Shown here one piece after another: positions 33,401 to 41,008 of a stretch of DNA of 64,000 nt. The stretch comes from Caldilineaceae bacterium (GTDB lineage Bacteria > Chloroflexota > Anaerolineae > Caldilineales > Caldilineaceae). How positions within the stretch are numbered: position 1 is the stretch's first letter; each line of letters opens with the position of its first letter. Under the pieces are notes generated by a model. The model did no database searches. It was not told the DNA's origin and saw only the letters and a list, made by a program, of their open reading frames with translations. Both the position numbers and the translations under genes were made by a program. The DNA lies in assembly GCA_022842065.1 (NCBI GenBank), contig JALHQH010000002.1:96199-160198 (forward strand). The letters are read 5' to 3'.

Positions 33401-36058
33401 CGCCTCGATCTCGCCCAGTTCGATCCGGAAGCCGCGCAGCTTCACCTGCTGATCCAGCCGCCCCAGATACTCGAGATTCCCATCCGGCAGATAGCGCACC
33501 AGATCCCCGCTCTTGTACAGCCGCCCCGCGCCAAATGAGTTCGCAATAAACCGCTCCGCCGTCAACGCCGGTCGCTTCAAATAGCCCAGCCCCACCTGCA
33601 CGCCACCGATGTACAGCTCTCCCGCCACCCCCACCGGCACCGGCTGGAAATAGGCATCCAACACATAGAGTTGTGTATTCGCAATCGGGCGCCCGATTGG
33701 GACAATTTGATCGTTCGTATGCGGGTTACACTGCCAGACAACGGTCTGCAAGGCGGTCTCGGTTGGGCCATACAAGTTAATGAGATCAGCAGGCAACGTC
33801 TGAAAGAATTGCGCTTGTAACTCAAATGGCAACGCCTCCCCGCCACAGAAGACGAGGCGAAGTGTAGAGCAGTTTTCAACCCCAGCCTGGGCTAGGAACA
33901 TTTTTAACAAGATCGGCACAAATTTGATTACCGTAATCTTGTATTGTTGAACCGCCTCAAGCAGATAGGTGGGATCACGATGACCATTTGGCTCGGCAAG
34001 CACAAGTGAGGCACCGGTTGATAATGTCCAGAAAAATTCGCGCACAGATGCATCAAAGCTGATCGGGGTCTGCTGCAAGAAGCGATCAGCAGTGGTAAGC
34101 GGGTAAGTAGCTTGCAACCAGTGAAGCTGATTACAGACATTGCGATGGGAGAGCATGGCGCCTTTGGGCTGGCCGGTGGAACCAGAGGTGTAGATGACAT
34201 AGGCAAGGTGGTCGGGGGTGACCGCACTCAGCGGCGGGGTGGTGGGCTGGGTGGCGATGCGCGGCCAATCACGGTCCAGGCAGAAGAGTTGCCCAGCCAC
34301 GGGGGGCAATGTCGCCACCAGGTGCGCTTGGGTCAGCAGCACCGGCGGGGCGGCATCGGTGAGCATGAAGGCCAGCCGCGCCGCCGGATAAGTTGGGTCC
34401 AGCGGCACATAGGCACCGCCGGCCTTGAGAATACCCAGTAGGCCGATCACCATGTCAAGCGAGCGCTCAACGCAGAGTCCCACCAATACGTTTGGGCCCA
34501 CCCCCACCCCTTGCAGATAGTGCGCCAGTTGGTTCGCCCGCGCGTCCAACTCGGCGTAGCATAGCTGCTCCTCCCCAGAGCGCAACGCCACGGCCCCCGG
34601 CGTGCGCTGCACCTGCGCCGCAAAAAGTTCATGGATGCACCCGCTGGGGTAGGCCACCGCCGTAGCATTCCACCCCCGCAACAGCACTTCCGCTTCCGCC
34701 GCCGTCAGCAGCGGCAAACGGGGCAAGCACTGGTGGGGATTGTCGATCATGCCGGCCAACAGGGTTTGCAGATGGCCAAAGAGGCGGGCAATCGTGTCAG
34801 CCCCAAAGCGCCGGGTGTCGTAGCTAAAGGTGAAGCGCAACTCTGCACCAGGCGCAACCCCCACCGTCAATGGATAGTTCGTCTGTTCCTGGCTATCGAC
34901 CGCTTTTACGAGCGCAAAGCCATCTTCAAGCGGCGCGGTGTCGACCGGATAGTTTTCAAAGACCAACAAGGTGTCGAAGAGCGGAACGCCGCGTGGAATG
35001 GCGCTCCACCCCTGAATCTCGGTCAGCGGCAGATAAGCATACTCCTGCGCCTGCGCTTGGGTCTGCTGGAGTTGCTGCAGCCACGGCAGCACCGTCGCTG
35101 TCGCCGGCAACGACACTGCCACCGGAATGGTGTTGATGAAGAGCCCCACCATGGCTTCCACCCCCGCCAAGGTCGCCGGTCGCCCAGCCACCGTCGCCCC
35201 AAAGAGCACCGCCTCCGTACCACTGTAGCGCCCTAACAACAACGCCCACGCCCCCTGCACCACCGTGTTCAGCGTCAGTTGTTGCTGCTGCGCAAAGGCC
35301 GTCAGCCGCGCCGTCAGTTCACCCACCACCGGGTAGCTGACCGTCGCATAACTCGCCTCCTCTGTCCCCCGCACCAGCTCCCCACGCGCCACCCCCAGCG
35401 CCGTCGGGGCCGTGAAGTGCGCCACCTGTGCCTGCCAGAAGGCCGCCGCCCGCGGCCGATCCTGCCGCCGCAACCACAGGATGTAGTCCCGGTAGGGCCG
35501 CACGCTGGCCACCGCCACCGCTTGCCCCTGGCTTGCCGCCCGATAGCGCACCACCAGCTCTTGCAACAGCAAGGGCATTGACCACCCATCGCTAATCAGG
35601 TGATGATGCGTCCACACAAACAGCTGCTGCCCATTCCGCAGTCGCATCAGCGTACAGCGCAGCAACGGCGCCTCCTCCACGACAAAGCCGCGCTGCCGAT
35701 CCGCCGTCAACCACGCCTGCAACGCCTGCTCCTCATCCACCACTCCTTGCCAATCCAACTCCGTCCAGGGCAACGCCACCGCCCGCCGCACCAGTTGCAG
35801 CGGCGCCTTCTCCCGTTGCCAGATGAAGAGCGTCCGCAAGATCGGATGGTGGTTCAACACTTCTTGCCACGCCTGGCGGAACGCACTCACCTGTAACCCT
35901 GCTTCCAGCCGCAGACAGAACTGGATCACATAGACCCCGGACGCCGGCGCATAGAGCGTCTCAAAGAGCATCCCCTGCTGCAACGGTGCCAGCTCGTAGA
36001 TATCTTCTACATTATTTTTATGATTCGTAGGTGGATTTAAGTGATTCATCATCTTCAT
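27473..36058 (-). CDS. NRPS, terminal: C-A-T-E-C-A(Ser)-T-TE
   Basis: 2861 residues. Order: C 17-455 (HHHLISDGWS, D-C-L style opening EDIYELAPLQQGMLFE); A ~460-960 (core pocket residues read D-A-R-K-F-G-L-L-Q-K, unassigned, basic pocket perhaps for an acidic side chain); T with Ser1011; E ~1055-1520 (HHLVVDGVSW, FNYLGQ); C 1539-1975, apparently identical to the first; A ~1985-2490 (D-V-W-H-I-S-L-V-D-K, serine type); T with Ser2536; thioesterase ~2590-2861 with Ser2666 in GGYSLGGK, LDTSAP and GDHVSML. It incorporates the last two residues and releases the chain by hydrolysis or cyclisation. Starts 12 bases after the preceding NRPS stop. Confidence 0.95.
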   Translation of the reverse strand: MKMMNHLNPPTNHKNNVEDIYELAPLQQGMLFETLYAPASGVYVIQFCLRLEAGLQVSAFRQAWQEVLNHHPILRTLFIWQREKAPLQLVRRAVALPWTELDWQGVVDEEQALQAWLTADRQRGFVVEEAPLLRCTLMRLRNGQQLFVWTHHHLISDGWSMPLLLQELVVRYRAASQGQAVAVASVRPYRDYILWLRRQDRPRAAAFWQAQVAHFTAPTALGVARGELVRGTEEASYATVSYPVVGELTARLTAFAQQQQLTLNTVVQGAWALLLGRYSGTEAVLFGATVAGRPATLAGVEAMVGLFINTIPVAVSLPATATVLPWLQQLQQTQAQAQEYAYLPLTEIQGWSAIPRGVPLFDTLLVFENYPVDTAPLEDGFALVKAVDSQEQTNYPLTVGVAPGAELRFTFSYDTRRFGADTIARLFGHLQTLLAGMIDNPHQCLPRLPLLTAAEAEVLLRGWNATAVAYPSGCIHELFAAQVQRTPGAVALRSGEEQLCYAELDARANQLAHYLQGVGVGPNVLVGLCVERSLDMVIGLLGILKAGGAYVPLDPTYPAARLAFMLTDAAPPVLLTQAHLVATLPPVAGQLFCLDRDWPRIATQPTTPPLSAVTPDHLAYVIYTSGSTGQPKGAMLSHRNVCNQLHWLQATYPLTTADRFLQQTPISFDASVREFFWTLSTGASLVLAEPNGHRDPTYLLEAVQQYKITVIKFVPILLKMFLAQAGVENCSTLRLVFCGGEALPFELQAQFFQTLPADLINLYGPTETALQTVVWQCNPHTNDQIVPIGRPIANTQLYVLDAYFQPVPVGVAGELYIGGVQVGLGYLKRPALTAERFIANSFGAGRLYKSGDLVRYLPDGNLEYLGRLDQQVKLRGFRIELGEIEAALTQHPAVQAGVVIVRTGASGEPQLVAYVVLRAAADGLREYLCARLPEYMVPSHVVVLEQLPLMPNGKLDRQGLPAPVVGERQPEAAPDVARTPTEAALAAIWQGVLQVPGVGLDENFFSLGGDSILSIQVVARARQAGLHLTPRQLFQQGTIRQLAAVATPLQQAPAPQGAVTGALVLTPIQHWFLAQAWTAPHHYNQAVLLETAPGVNPLHLQGALTALVRHHDALRLRFALTGGAWTATHGPAEEEAALQVLDLRGLGADQRAARLAAAADAAQASLDLGEGPLLRALYCAYGTEPGRLLLVIHHLVVDGVSWRILLEDLALAYDQLAAGAAVMLPAKSSAFQAWGAWLATQGVARLAAERAWWQGVVAQCRQGLPRDLPLPEGSPAPLNTIGASAEVTSRLDAATTTALLSEAPAAYHTQINDLLLAALAQTVSQWAGQPQVAVALEGHGRELLDDEETGELELARTVGWFTSLFPVVLTVADPTPAALIPAIKEQLRQIPQRGIGYGVLRYLEDSAGLVPPVPLDLSFNYLGQFSAPAESTATPGLIRAFAQEAVGQSASLSGLRTHLLDVNALISEGELHVTWRYSRHYHQPATVEALAQAYLTNLRTLVTHCGQVESPVYTPSDFTASDLTQVEVAQWVSAYARAVEDIYELAPLQQGMLFETLYAPASGVYVIQFCLRLEAGLQVSAFRQAWQEVLNHHPILRTLFIWQREKAPLQLVRRAVALPWTELDWQGVVDEEQALQAWLTADRQRGFVVEEAPLLRCTLMRLRNGQQLFVWTHHHLISDGWSMPLLLQELVVRYRAASQGQAVAVASVRPYRDYILWLRRQDRPRAAAFWQAQVAHFTAPTALGVARGELVRGTEEASYATVSYPVVGELTARLTAFAQQQQLTLNTVVQGAWALLLGRYSGTEAVLFGATVAGRPATLAGVEAMVGLFINTIPVAVSLPATATVLPWLQQLQQTQAQAQEYAYLPLTEIQGWSAIPRGVPLFDTLLVFENYPVDTAPLEDGFALVKAVDSQEQTNYPLTVGVAPGAELRFTFSYDTRRFGADTIARLFGHLQTLLAGMIDNPHQCLPRLPLLTAAEEEVLLRGWNATAVAYPSECIHARFAAQVQHTPGAVALWYGEAQLSYGALEARANQLAHYLQGLGVGPNVLVGLCVERSLDMVIGLLGILKAGGAYVPLDPTYPAARLAFMLADAAPPVLLTQAHLVATLPPVAGQLLCLDRDWPLIATQPTTPPVSAVTPDHLAYVIYTSGSTGQPKGAMNAHRGVMNRLLWMQETYGLQPDDCVLQKTPFSFDVSVWEFFWPLLTGASMAIAAPEGHKDPSYLTKLIRQYQVTTLHFVPSMLNAFLLADGMAGCDSVRRVICSGEALPYELQQRFFRQSDAELHNLYGPTEAAVDVSFWACRPESKYLSVPIGRPVANTQLYILDPYLQPVPIGVAGELHIGGVQVGLGYLHRPALTAEKFIADPFRAGRLYKTGDLARYLPDGNIEYLGRLDHQVKIRGFRIELGEIESLLATYPGVQESVVLAREDIPGDQQLVAYLVLSATDPLDLEAVRRYLQATLPDYMVPNAFVVLPALPLSPNGKLDRKALPAPERSSPFAGKVRSPRDAIEQQLAIIWMELLACSAVDIEDNFFALGGNSLLAIRLVAALQNHFGQTLPLASLFAQPTIRQLAEQLRHSGVAEHWSPLVTMQPHGDQPPFFCVHPVGGDVLAYYALARQLGPAQPFYALQAVGLDGITPPYTTIEAMAARYVIELQRVQPSGPYYLGGYSLGGKIAYAMAQVLKQAGQEIAQLVILDTSAPTPCQDPYGVGWDDTAWLCEWITRIELTFDVKLHVLEEQLRSRPFAEQLRYVNHRLQQQTQGSLAANDEQWRGLFQVFKANSQAQYSSPGAVPVPIALLRTMVTNGADPATGGTQSDPAWGWGALAAGPVAVYEIPGDHVSMLKPPQVQIVAAQLRQCLCQAKGS
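30156..31441. repeat. Copy 2 of a ~1.29-kb duplicated condensation-domain sequence
   Basis: This segment encodes the second C domain of the terminal NRPS. It matches 34722-36007 at a fixed offset of 4566 bases, with no difference seen in the stretches compared by eye. Mismatches begin only just outside (30155 and 31442). Confidence 0.9.
34722..36007. repeat. Copy 1 of a ~1.29-kb duplicated condensation-domain sequence
   Basis: This segment encodes the first C domain of the terminal NRPS, partner of 30156-31441. Silent sites are conserved too, so the copies are recent or kept identical by gene conversion. Confidence 0.9.
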
Positions 36059-36070
36059 TCTGTCTTTACC

Positions 36071-39000
36071 TTAGCCCGCAAATTCAGCGAGTAGCTGATC
36101 TAGTTCCTGTTGGTCAAGTCCCGTGGCCGTAAAATCGCTGGGGGTGTAGCCACCCGCGTCAGCCGTGCAACAATGGGTAATCAGGGTGCGCAGGTTCGTC
36201 AGGTAGCCTTGCGCCAGCGCTTCGATCGTCGCGGGCTGATGAGCATGCCGACTGTAACGCCAGGTAACCTGCAGTTCCCCCTGGCTAATCAGCGCGTTGA
36301 CCTCAAGCAAATGGGGCCGCAACCCAACCGGACTGTGGGGGGCGCCACTCGCTTCGGGGGCCGCACCCAGCAGCAGCGTGGTCGGGGCGTCAGCCGACGC
36401 ATGGATCTGCCCGAGATAGTTGAAGCTGAGGTCGAGGGGAACCGGGGGGACCAGCCCCGCGGGGTCCTCCAGATAGCGCAGCACCCCATAGCCGATGCCC
36501 CGCTGGGGGATTTGACGCAACTGCTCCTTGATCGCCGGGATGAGCGCCGCCGGGGTGGGATCAGCCACCGTCAGCACCACCGGGAAGAGCGAGGTGAACC
36601 AGCCGACCGTTCGCGCCAGTTCCAACTCGCCCGTCTCTTCGTCATCCAACAGCTCACGGCCATGCCCTTCCAGCGCCACCGCCACTTGGGGTTGTCCAGC
36701 CCACTGGCTGACCGTCTGCGCCAGCGCGGCCAAGAGCAGGTCATTGATCTGCGTGTGATAGGCCGCCGGCGCTTCGCTCAACAAGGCCGCCGTGGCTGCC
36801 GCATCCAGCCGGCTCGTCACCTCTGCGCTGGCGGCCACGGTGTTGGTCTCCGGTGGACAGACCGCATCCACCGGCAAGGGGTGCCGGCACTGAGCGACCA
36901 CCCCTTGCCACCAGCCGCGTTCGGCCGCCAGGCGCGCCACGCCCTGCGTCGCCAGCCATGCCCCCCACGCCTGGAAGGCGCTGCTCTTCGCCGGCAACAC
37001 CACCGCTTCTCCCGCCGCCAACTGGGCATAGGCCAGCGCCAGATCCTCCAGCAGAATGCGCCACGACACCCCATCCACCACCAGGTGATGGATCACCAAT
37101 AGCAGCCGCCCCGGCTCCGTGCCGTAGGCACAGTAGAGGGCGCGCAGCAGCGGTCCCTCGCCCAAGTCCAAACTGGCCTGGGTGCGCTCCGCCTCGACCT
37201 GCAGGCGCGCCGCCCGCTGGTCAGCCGCCAGCCCCTGCAGGTCGAGCACCTGCAGCGCAGCTTCCTCCTCCGCTGGGCCATGGGTCGCCGCCCAGTCGCT
37301 GTCCGTCAGTTGGAAGCGCAGCCGCAGGGCGTCGTGGTGGCGCACCAGGGCGGTCAACGCCCCGTGCAGCTGCAGCGGGTTCACCGCCGGTGCCGTCTCC
37401 AGCAGCACCGCCTGGTTGTAGTGCTGGGGCTCCGCCCACGCTTGCTCTAGAAACCAGTGTTGGATCGGCGTCAGCACCAGATCCCCCGTCACTGCCCCTT
37501 GGGGAGCTGGGGCTTGCTGCAGCGGCGTTGCCACCGCGGCCAACTGGCGAATCGTCCCCTGCTGAAAGAGTTGACGCGGGGTCAAGTGCAAGCCTGCCTG
37601 CCGTGCCCGCGTCACCACCTGGATGCTCAGGATCGAGTCTCCCCCCAGGCTGAAGAAGTTCTCATCCAACCCCACACTCGCCACCTGCAACACCGCCTGC
37701 CAGATCGCCGTCAGCGTTGCTTCAGTGGGGGTGCGGGCCGCATCCGGGGCGGCATCCGGTCGGCCCTCTACTACCGCCGGCGCCGGCAACCCCTGGCGGT
37801 CCAGCTTGCCATTCGGCGTCAGGGGTAGCTCCGCCAACGCCACGATCTGACTCGGCACCATGTACTCCGGCAACCGCTCCCGCAGATACGCGCGCAAATC
37901 CTCTGCCGCGGCGCGCAACACCACATAGGCCACCAACTGCGGCTCCCCGCTCGCCCCGGTGCGCACAATCACCACCCCCGTCTGCACCGCCGGGTGCTGG
38001 GTCAGCGCCGCTTCGATCTCCCCCAGCTCGATGCGGAAGCCGCGCAGCTTCACCTGCTGATCCAGCCGCCCCAGATATTCCAGACTCCCATCCGGCAGGT
38101 ACCTGACCAGATCCCCAGTCTTGTACAGCCGCCCCGCGCCAAATGGGTTCGCCATAAAGCGCTCCGCTGTCAACGCCGGGCGCTGCAGATAGCCACGGGC
38201 AACCCCTGCGCCACCGACAAACAGCTCTGCGGGCACACCAATCGGGGTTAACTGTTGCTGCGCATCGAGCAAATACAGGGCAAGATCGGGGATCGGACGG
38301 CCGATCACGCTCGCTTTACGGTGTAGATCAGCGATGCTGAGGGGCCGATAGGTAACATGGACAGTCGTTTCCGTGATGCCGTACATATTAACCAGTTGGG
38401 GCAGCTGATCGCCATGCCGTTCAAACCAAGGCCGTAGGGCTGGAATATCCAGGGCCTCACCCCCAAAGATGATCAGCCGTAAGGCTAGCGCAGGTGACAC
38501 GCCACGCAGCTCCTCTGCCGCCATCAATTGTTGAAAGGCCGAGGGCGTCTGATTCAGTACGGTCACCTTTGCGTCGACAAGTAGCGTGTAAAATTCTTCT
38601 GGTGACCGACTGATGAGGTATGGCACAATCACCAATTGCCCACCATAGAATAAAGACCCCCATATCTCCCAAACCGAAAAATCAAATGCATAGGAATGGA
38701 AAAGGGTCCACACATCTTGGTCATTGAATTGAAACCACTGTTCCGTCGCGGTAAAGAGCCGCACGACATTGCGATGGGAGAGCATCGCGCCTTTGGGCTG
38801 GCCGGTGGAGCCAGAGGTGTAGATGACATAGGCGAGGTGATCCGGGGTGACCGCGCTCAGCGGTGGGGTGGCAGGCTGGGTGGCGATGAGTGGCCAATCG
38901 CGGTCCAGGCAGAGGATCTGCCCAGCCACAGGGGGCAGCGTCGCCACCAGGTGCGCTTGGGTCAGCAGCACCGGTGGGGCGGCATCGGTGAGCATGAAGG

Positions 39001-40939
39001 CCAGGCGCGCCGCCGGATAGGTCGGGTCCAGCGGCACATAGGCGCCCCCGGCCTTGAGAATGCCCAACAGCCCAACCACCATGTCGAGCGAGCGCTCAAC
39101 GCAGAGGCCCACCAACACATTTGGTCCCACCCCCAGCCCTTGCAGATAGTGCGCCAGTTGGTTCGCGCGCGCCTCCAGCGCCCCATAGCTCAACTGCGCT
39201 TCCCCATACCACAACGCCACGGCCCCCGGCGTGCGCTGCGCCTGCGCCGCAAAGCGCGCATGAATGCATTCACTCGGGTAGGCCACCGCCGTAGCATTCC
39301 ACCCCCGCAACAGCACTTCCTCCTCCGCCGCCGTCAGCAGCGGCAAGCGCTGGATCGCCGCCGTCGGGTTCGCCACGATCCCCGCCAGCAAGGTCGTATA
39401 GTGCTCAGCCAGCCGGGCAATCGTCGCCTCATCAAACAGATCCGTATTGTATTCGAATTCGGCAGACAACCCTGTCAGCGCTTTGGCGTCACTGGCTTCG
39501 ATCAGAGTCAGGGTCAGATCAAACTTGGCGATCTGATAGTCAGCTGGAATGGCTTCGATCGTGAGGCCCGGCAGGGTTGGCGCTGCCCCCGTACTTTGCA
39601 ACAGGTTAAACATTACCTGAAAGAGCGGTGTATGACTAAGATTACGCTCAAGCTGGAGCTGCTCAATGACCTTTTCAAAGGGGACTTCCTGGTGGCGATA
39701 GGCATCGAGCGTCGTTTGCTTCACGCGTTCCAGCAGCGCAAGAAATGGAAGCTCCTCTGCTGCCCCAGTTACATCGTCTTGTCGCCCACGCAGATCCGTC
39801 CGCAAGGCCAGGGTATTCACAAAAAAACCGACGAGTGGCTCAAGCTCGCGGTGGGTGCGGTTCGCAATTGGCAACCCAACGACAATATCATTTTGGCGAC
39901 TGTAGCGCATCAAGAGCACCTTGAAGGCGGCTAGCAGCGTTACGAAAAGTGTTGCACTCTGCTGGCGACTTAGAGCACGCAGCTGCATGGTAAGGTCAGG
40001 CGCAATCGCGAAGGCATGGGTGGCACCGTGAAAGGTTTGGTGCGGCGGCCGCGGGCGATCGCTAGGCAGGTCCAACAGACGAGGCGCGTCGCTAAGTTGT
40101 TGCTGCCAATAGGCAAGATGATGGGCAAACGCTTCATCGTGAAGCCGGGCGCGCTGCCAGGTCGCAAAATCCGCATATTGAATGGCTAAATCAGGTAAAG
40201 GGGAGGGATGCCCCTGCGCAAAAGCCGCATAAAGCAACGCGACCTCGCGCTGGACAACTTCCATCGACCAAGCATCCGAGACAATATGATGCATGTTCAG
40301 CAACAACACATAGTCAACATTCTCGACAAAGCAGAGTAAGGTGGCGCGGAAAAGGGGGCCCTGCGCCAGGTCAAAGGTGTGATTCACTTCTGCGCTAACC
40401 AAGCGCTGTAGCGCAGCCTGTTGCTGATCAGCCGCCAAATCCGTCAACCGAATCACCGACAAGACAAATGCCGATGGCGTAATCTGTTGCACAGGTTGTC
40501 CATCGACGAGGACAAATGTTGTCCGCAGCACCTCATGGCGTTGGATCAAGGTTTGCAGCGTTTGCTCCAAGGCACTTATATGGAGCGCGCCCCGTAGCCG
40601 TAGGGCCGCTGGGATGTTATAGGCATTTTGTGCACTATTCAGTTGATCAAGCAACCAGAGCCGCTCTTGGGCAGAGGAGAGTGGTAGCGGTTGTGTGCGA
40701 TCTATCCGTGGAATACCCGTCACGGGGCGCGCAGGGGCGGGGCTGGTCGTCGTCGGCGATGCAGATCCAGCTGGCTGGGTACGCACTCTTTCCAGCAGCC
40801 GCGCGCGTTGTGCTGGCGTCAGCTCGGCCAAGCGCTCTTTTAACTCGTCAACCGGCTCACGGTGTGCGGCGGTCGGCGTGGGATTGGAAGCCATAGTTGG
40901 TGATTTCCCTTCTGATTTTGACATCAATACGAAGCGCAT
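36071..40939 (-). CDS. NRPS, single module C-A(Thr)-T-E
   Basis: 1622 residues. A helical N-terminal linker (ELKERLAELTPAQRARLLERV) may dock to the previous NRPS. C ~88-520 has HHIVSDAWS and an L-C-L style opening, right for a preceding module without E. A ~540-1040 has pocket residues D-F-W-N-I-G-M-V-H-K, the standard threonine code. T carries Ser1102. E ~1150-1600 (HHLVVDGVSW) would give D-(allo)Thr. Several in-frame starts exist (ATG at residues 1, 6 and 16) and no strong ribosome binding site decides between them. 69 bases separate it from the previous gene. Confidence 0.95.
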   Translation of the reverse strand: MRFVLMSKSEGKSPTMASNPTPTAAHREPVDELKERLAELTPAQRARLLERVRTQPAGSASPTTTSPAPARPVTGIPRIDRTQPLPLSSAQERLWLLDQLNSAQNAYNIPAALRLRGALHISALEQTLQTLIQRHEVLRTTFVLVDGQPVQQITPSAFVLSVIRLTDLAADQQQAALQRLVSAEVNHTFDLAQGPLFRATLLCFVENVDYVLLLNMHHIVSDAWSMEVVQREVALLYAAFAQGHPSPLPDLAIQYADFATWQRARLHDEAFAHHLAYWQQQLSDAPRLLDLPSDRPRPPHQTFHGATHAFAIAPDLTMQLRALSRQQSATLFVTLLAAFKVLLMRYSRQNDIVVGLPIANRTHRELEPLVGFFVNTLALRTDLRGRQDDVTGAAEELPFLALLERVKQTTLDAYRHQEVPFEKVIEQLQLERNLSHTPLFQVMFNLLQSTGAAPTLPGLTIEAIPADYQIAKFDLTLTLIEASDAKALTGLSAEFEYNTDLFDEATIARLAEHYTTLLAGIVANPTAAIQRLPLLTAAEEEVLLRGWNATAVAYPSECIHARFAAQAQRTPGAVALWYGEAQLSYGALEARANQLAHYLQGLGVGPNVLVGLCVERSLDMVVGLLGILKAGGAYVPLDPTYPAARLAFMLTDAAPPVLLTQAHLVATLPPVAGQILCLDRDWPLIATQPATPPLSAVTPDHLAYVIYTSGSTGQPKGAMLSHRNVVRLFTATEQWFQFNDQDVWTLFHSYAFDFSVWEIWGSLFYGGQLVIVPYLISRSPEEFYTLLVDAKVTVLNQTPSAFQQLMAAEELRGVSPALALRLIIFGGEALDIPALRPWFERHGDQLPQLVNMYGITETTVHVTYRPLSIADLHRKASVIGRPIPDLALYLLDAQQQLTPIGVPAELFVGGAGVARGYLQRPALTAERFMANPFGAGRLYKTGDLVRYLPDGSLEYLGRLDQQVKLRGFRIELGEIEAALTQHPAVQTGVVIVRTGASGEPQLVAYVVLRAAAEDLRAYLRERLPEYMVPSQIVALAELPLTPNGKLDRQGLPAPAVVEGRPDAAPDAARTPTEATLTAIWQAVLQVASVGLDENFFSLGGDSILSIQVVTRARQAGLHLTPRQLFQQGTIRQLAAVATPLQQAPAPQGAVTGDLVLTPIQHWFLEQAWAEPQHYNQAVLLETAPAVNPLQLHGALTALVRHHDALRLRFQLTDSDWAATHGPAEEEAALQVLDLQGLAADQRAARLQVEAERTQASLDLGEGPLLRALYCAYGTEPGRLLLVIHHLVVDGVSWRILLEDLALAYAQLAAGEAVVLPAKSSAFQAWGAWLATQGVARLAAERGWWQGVVAQCRHPLPVDAVCPPETNTVAASAEVTSRLDAAATAALLSEAPAAYHTQINDLLLAALAQTVSQWAGQPQVAVALEGHGRELLDDEETGELELARTVGWFTSLFPVVLTVADPTPAALIPAIKEQLRQIPQRGIGYGVLRYLEDPAGLVPPVPLDLSFNYLGQIHASADAPTTLLLGAAPEASGAPHSPVGLRPHLLEVNALISQGELQVTWRYSRHAHQPATIEALAQGYLTNLRTLITHCCTADAGGYTPSDFTATGLDQQELDQLLAEFAG

Positions 40940-41008
40940 TTGATCCCATGCGACTTGCGCGCAAGTAAGCGCTCAGGCATGTGGGCTAAGCCACTACCGC
41001 CGGCAAAG

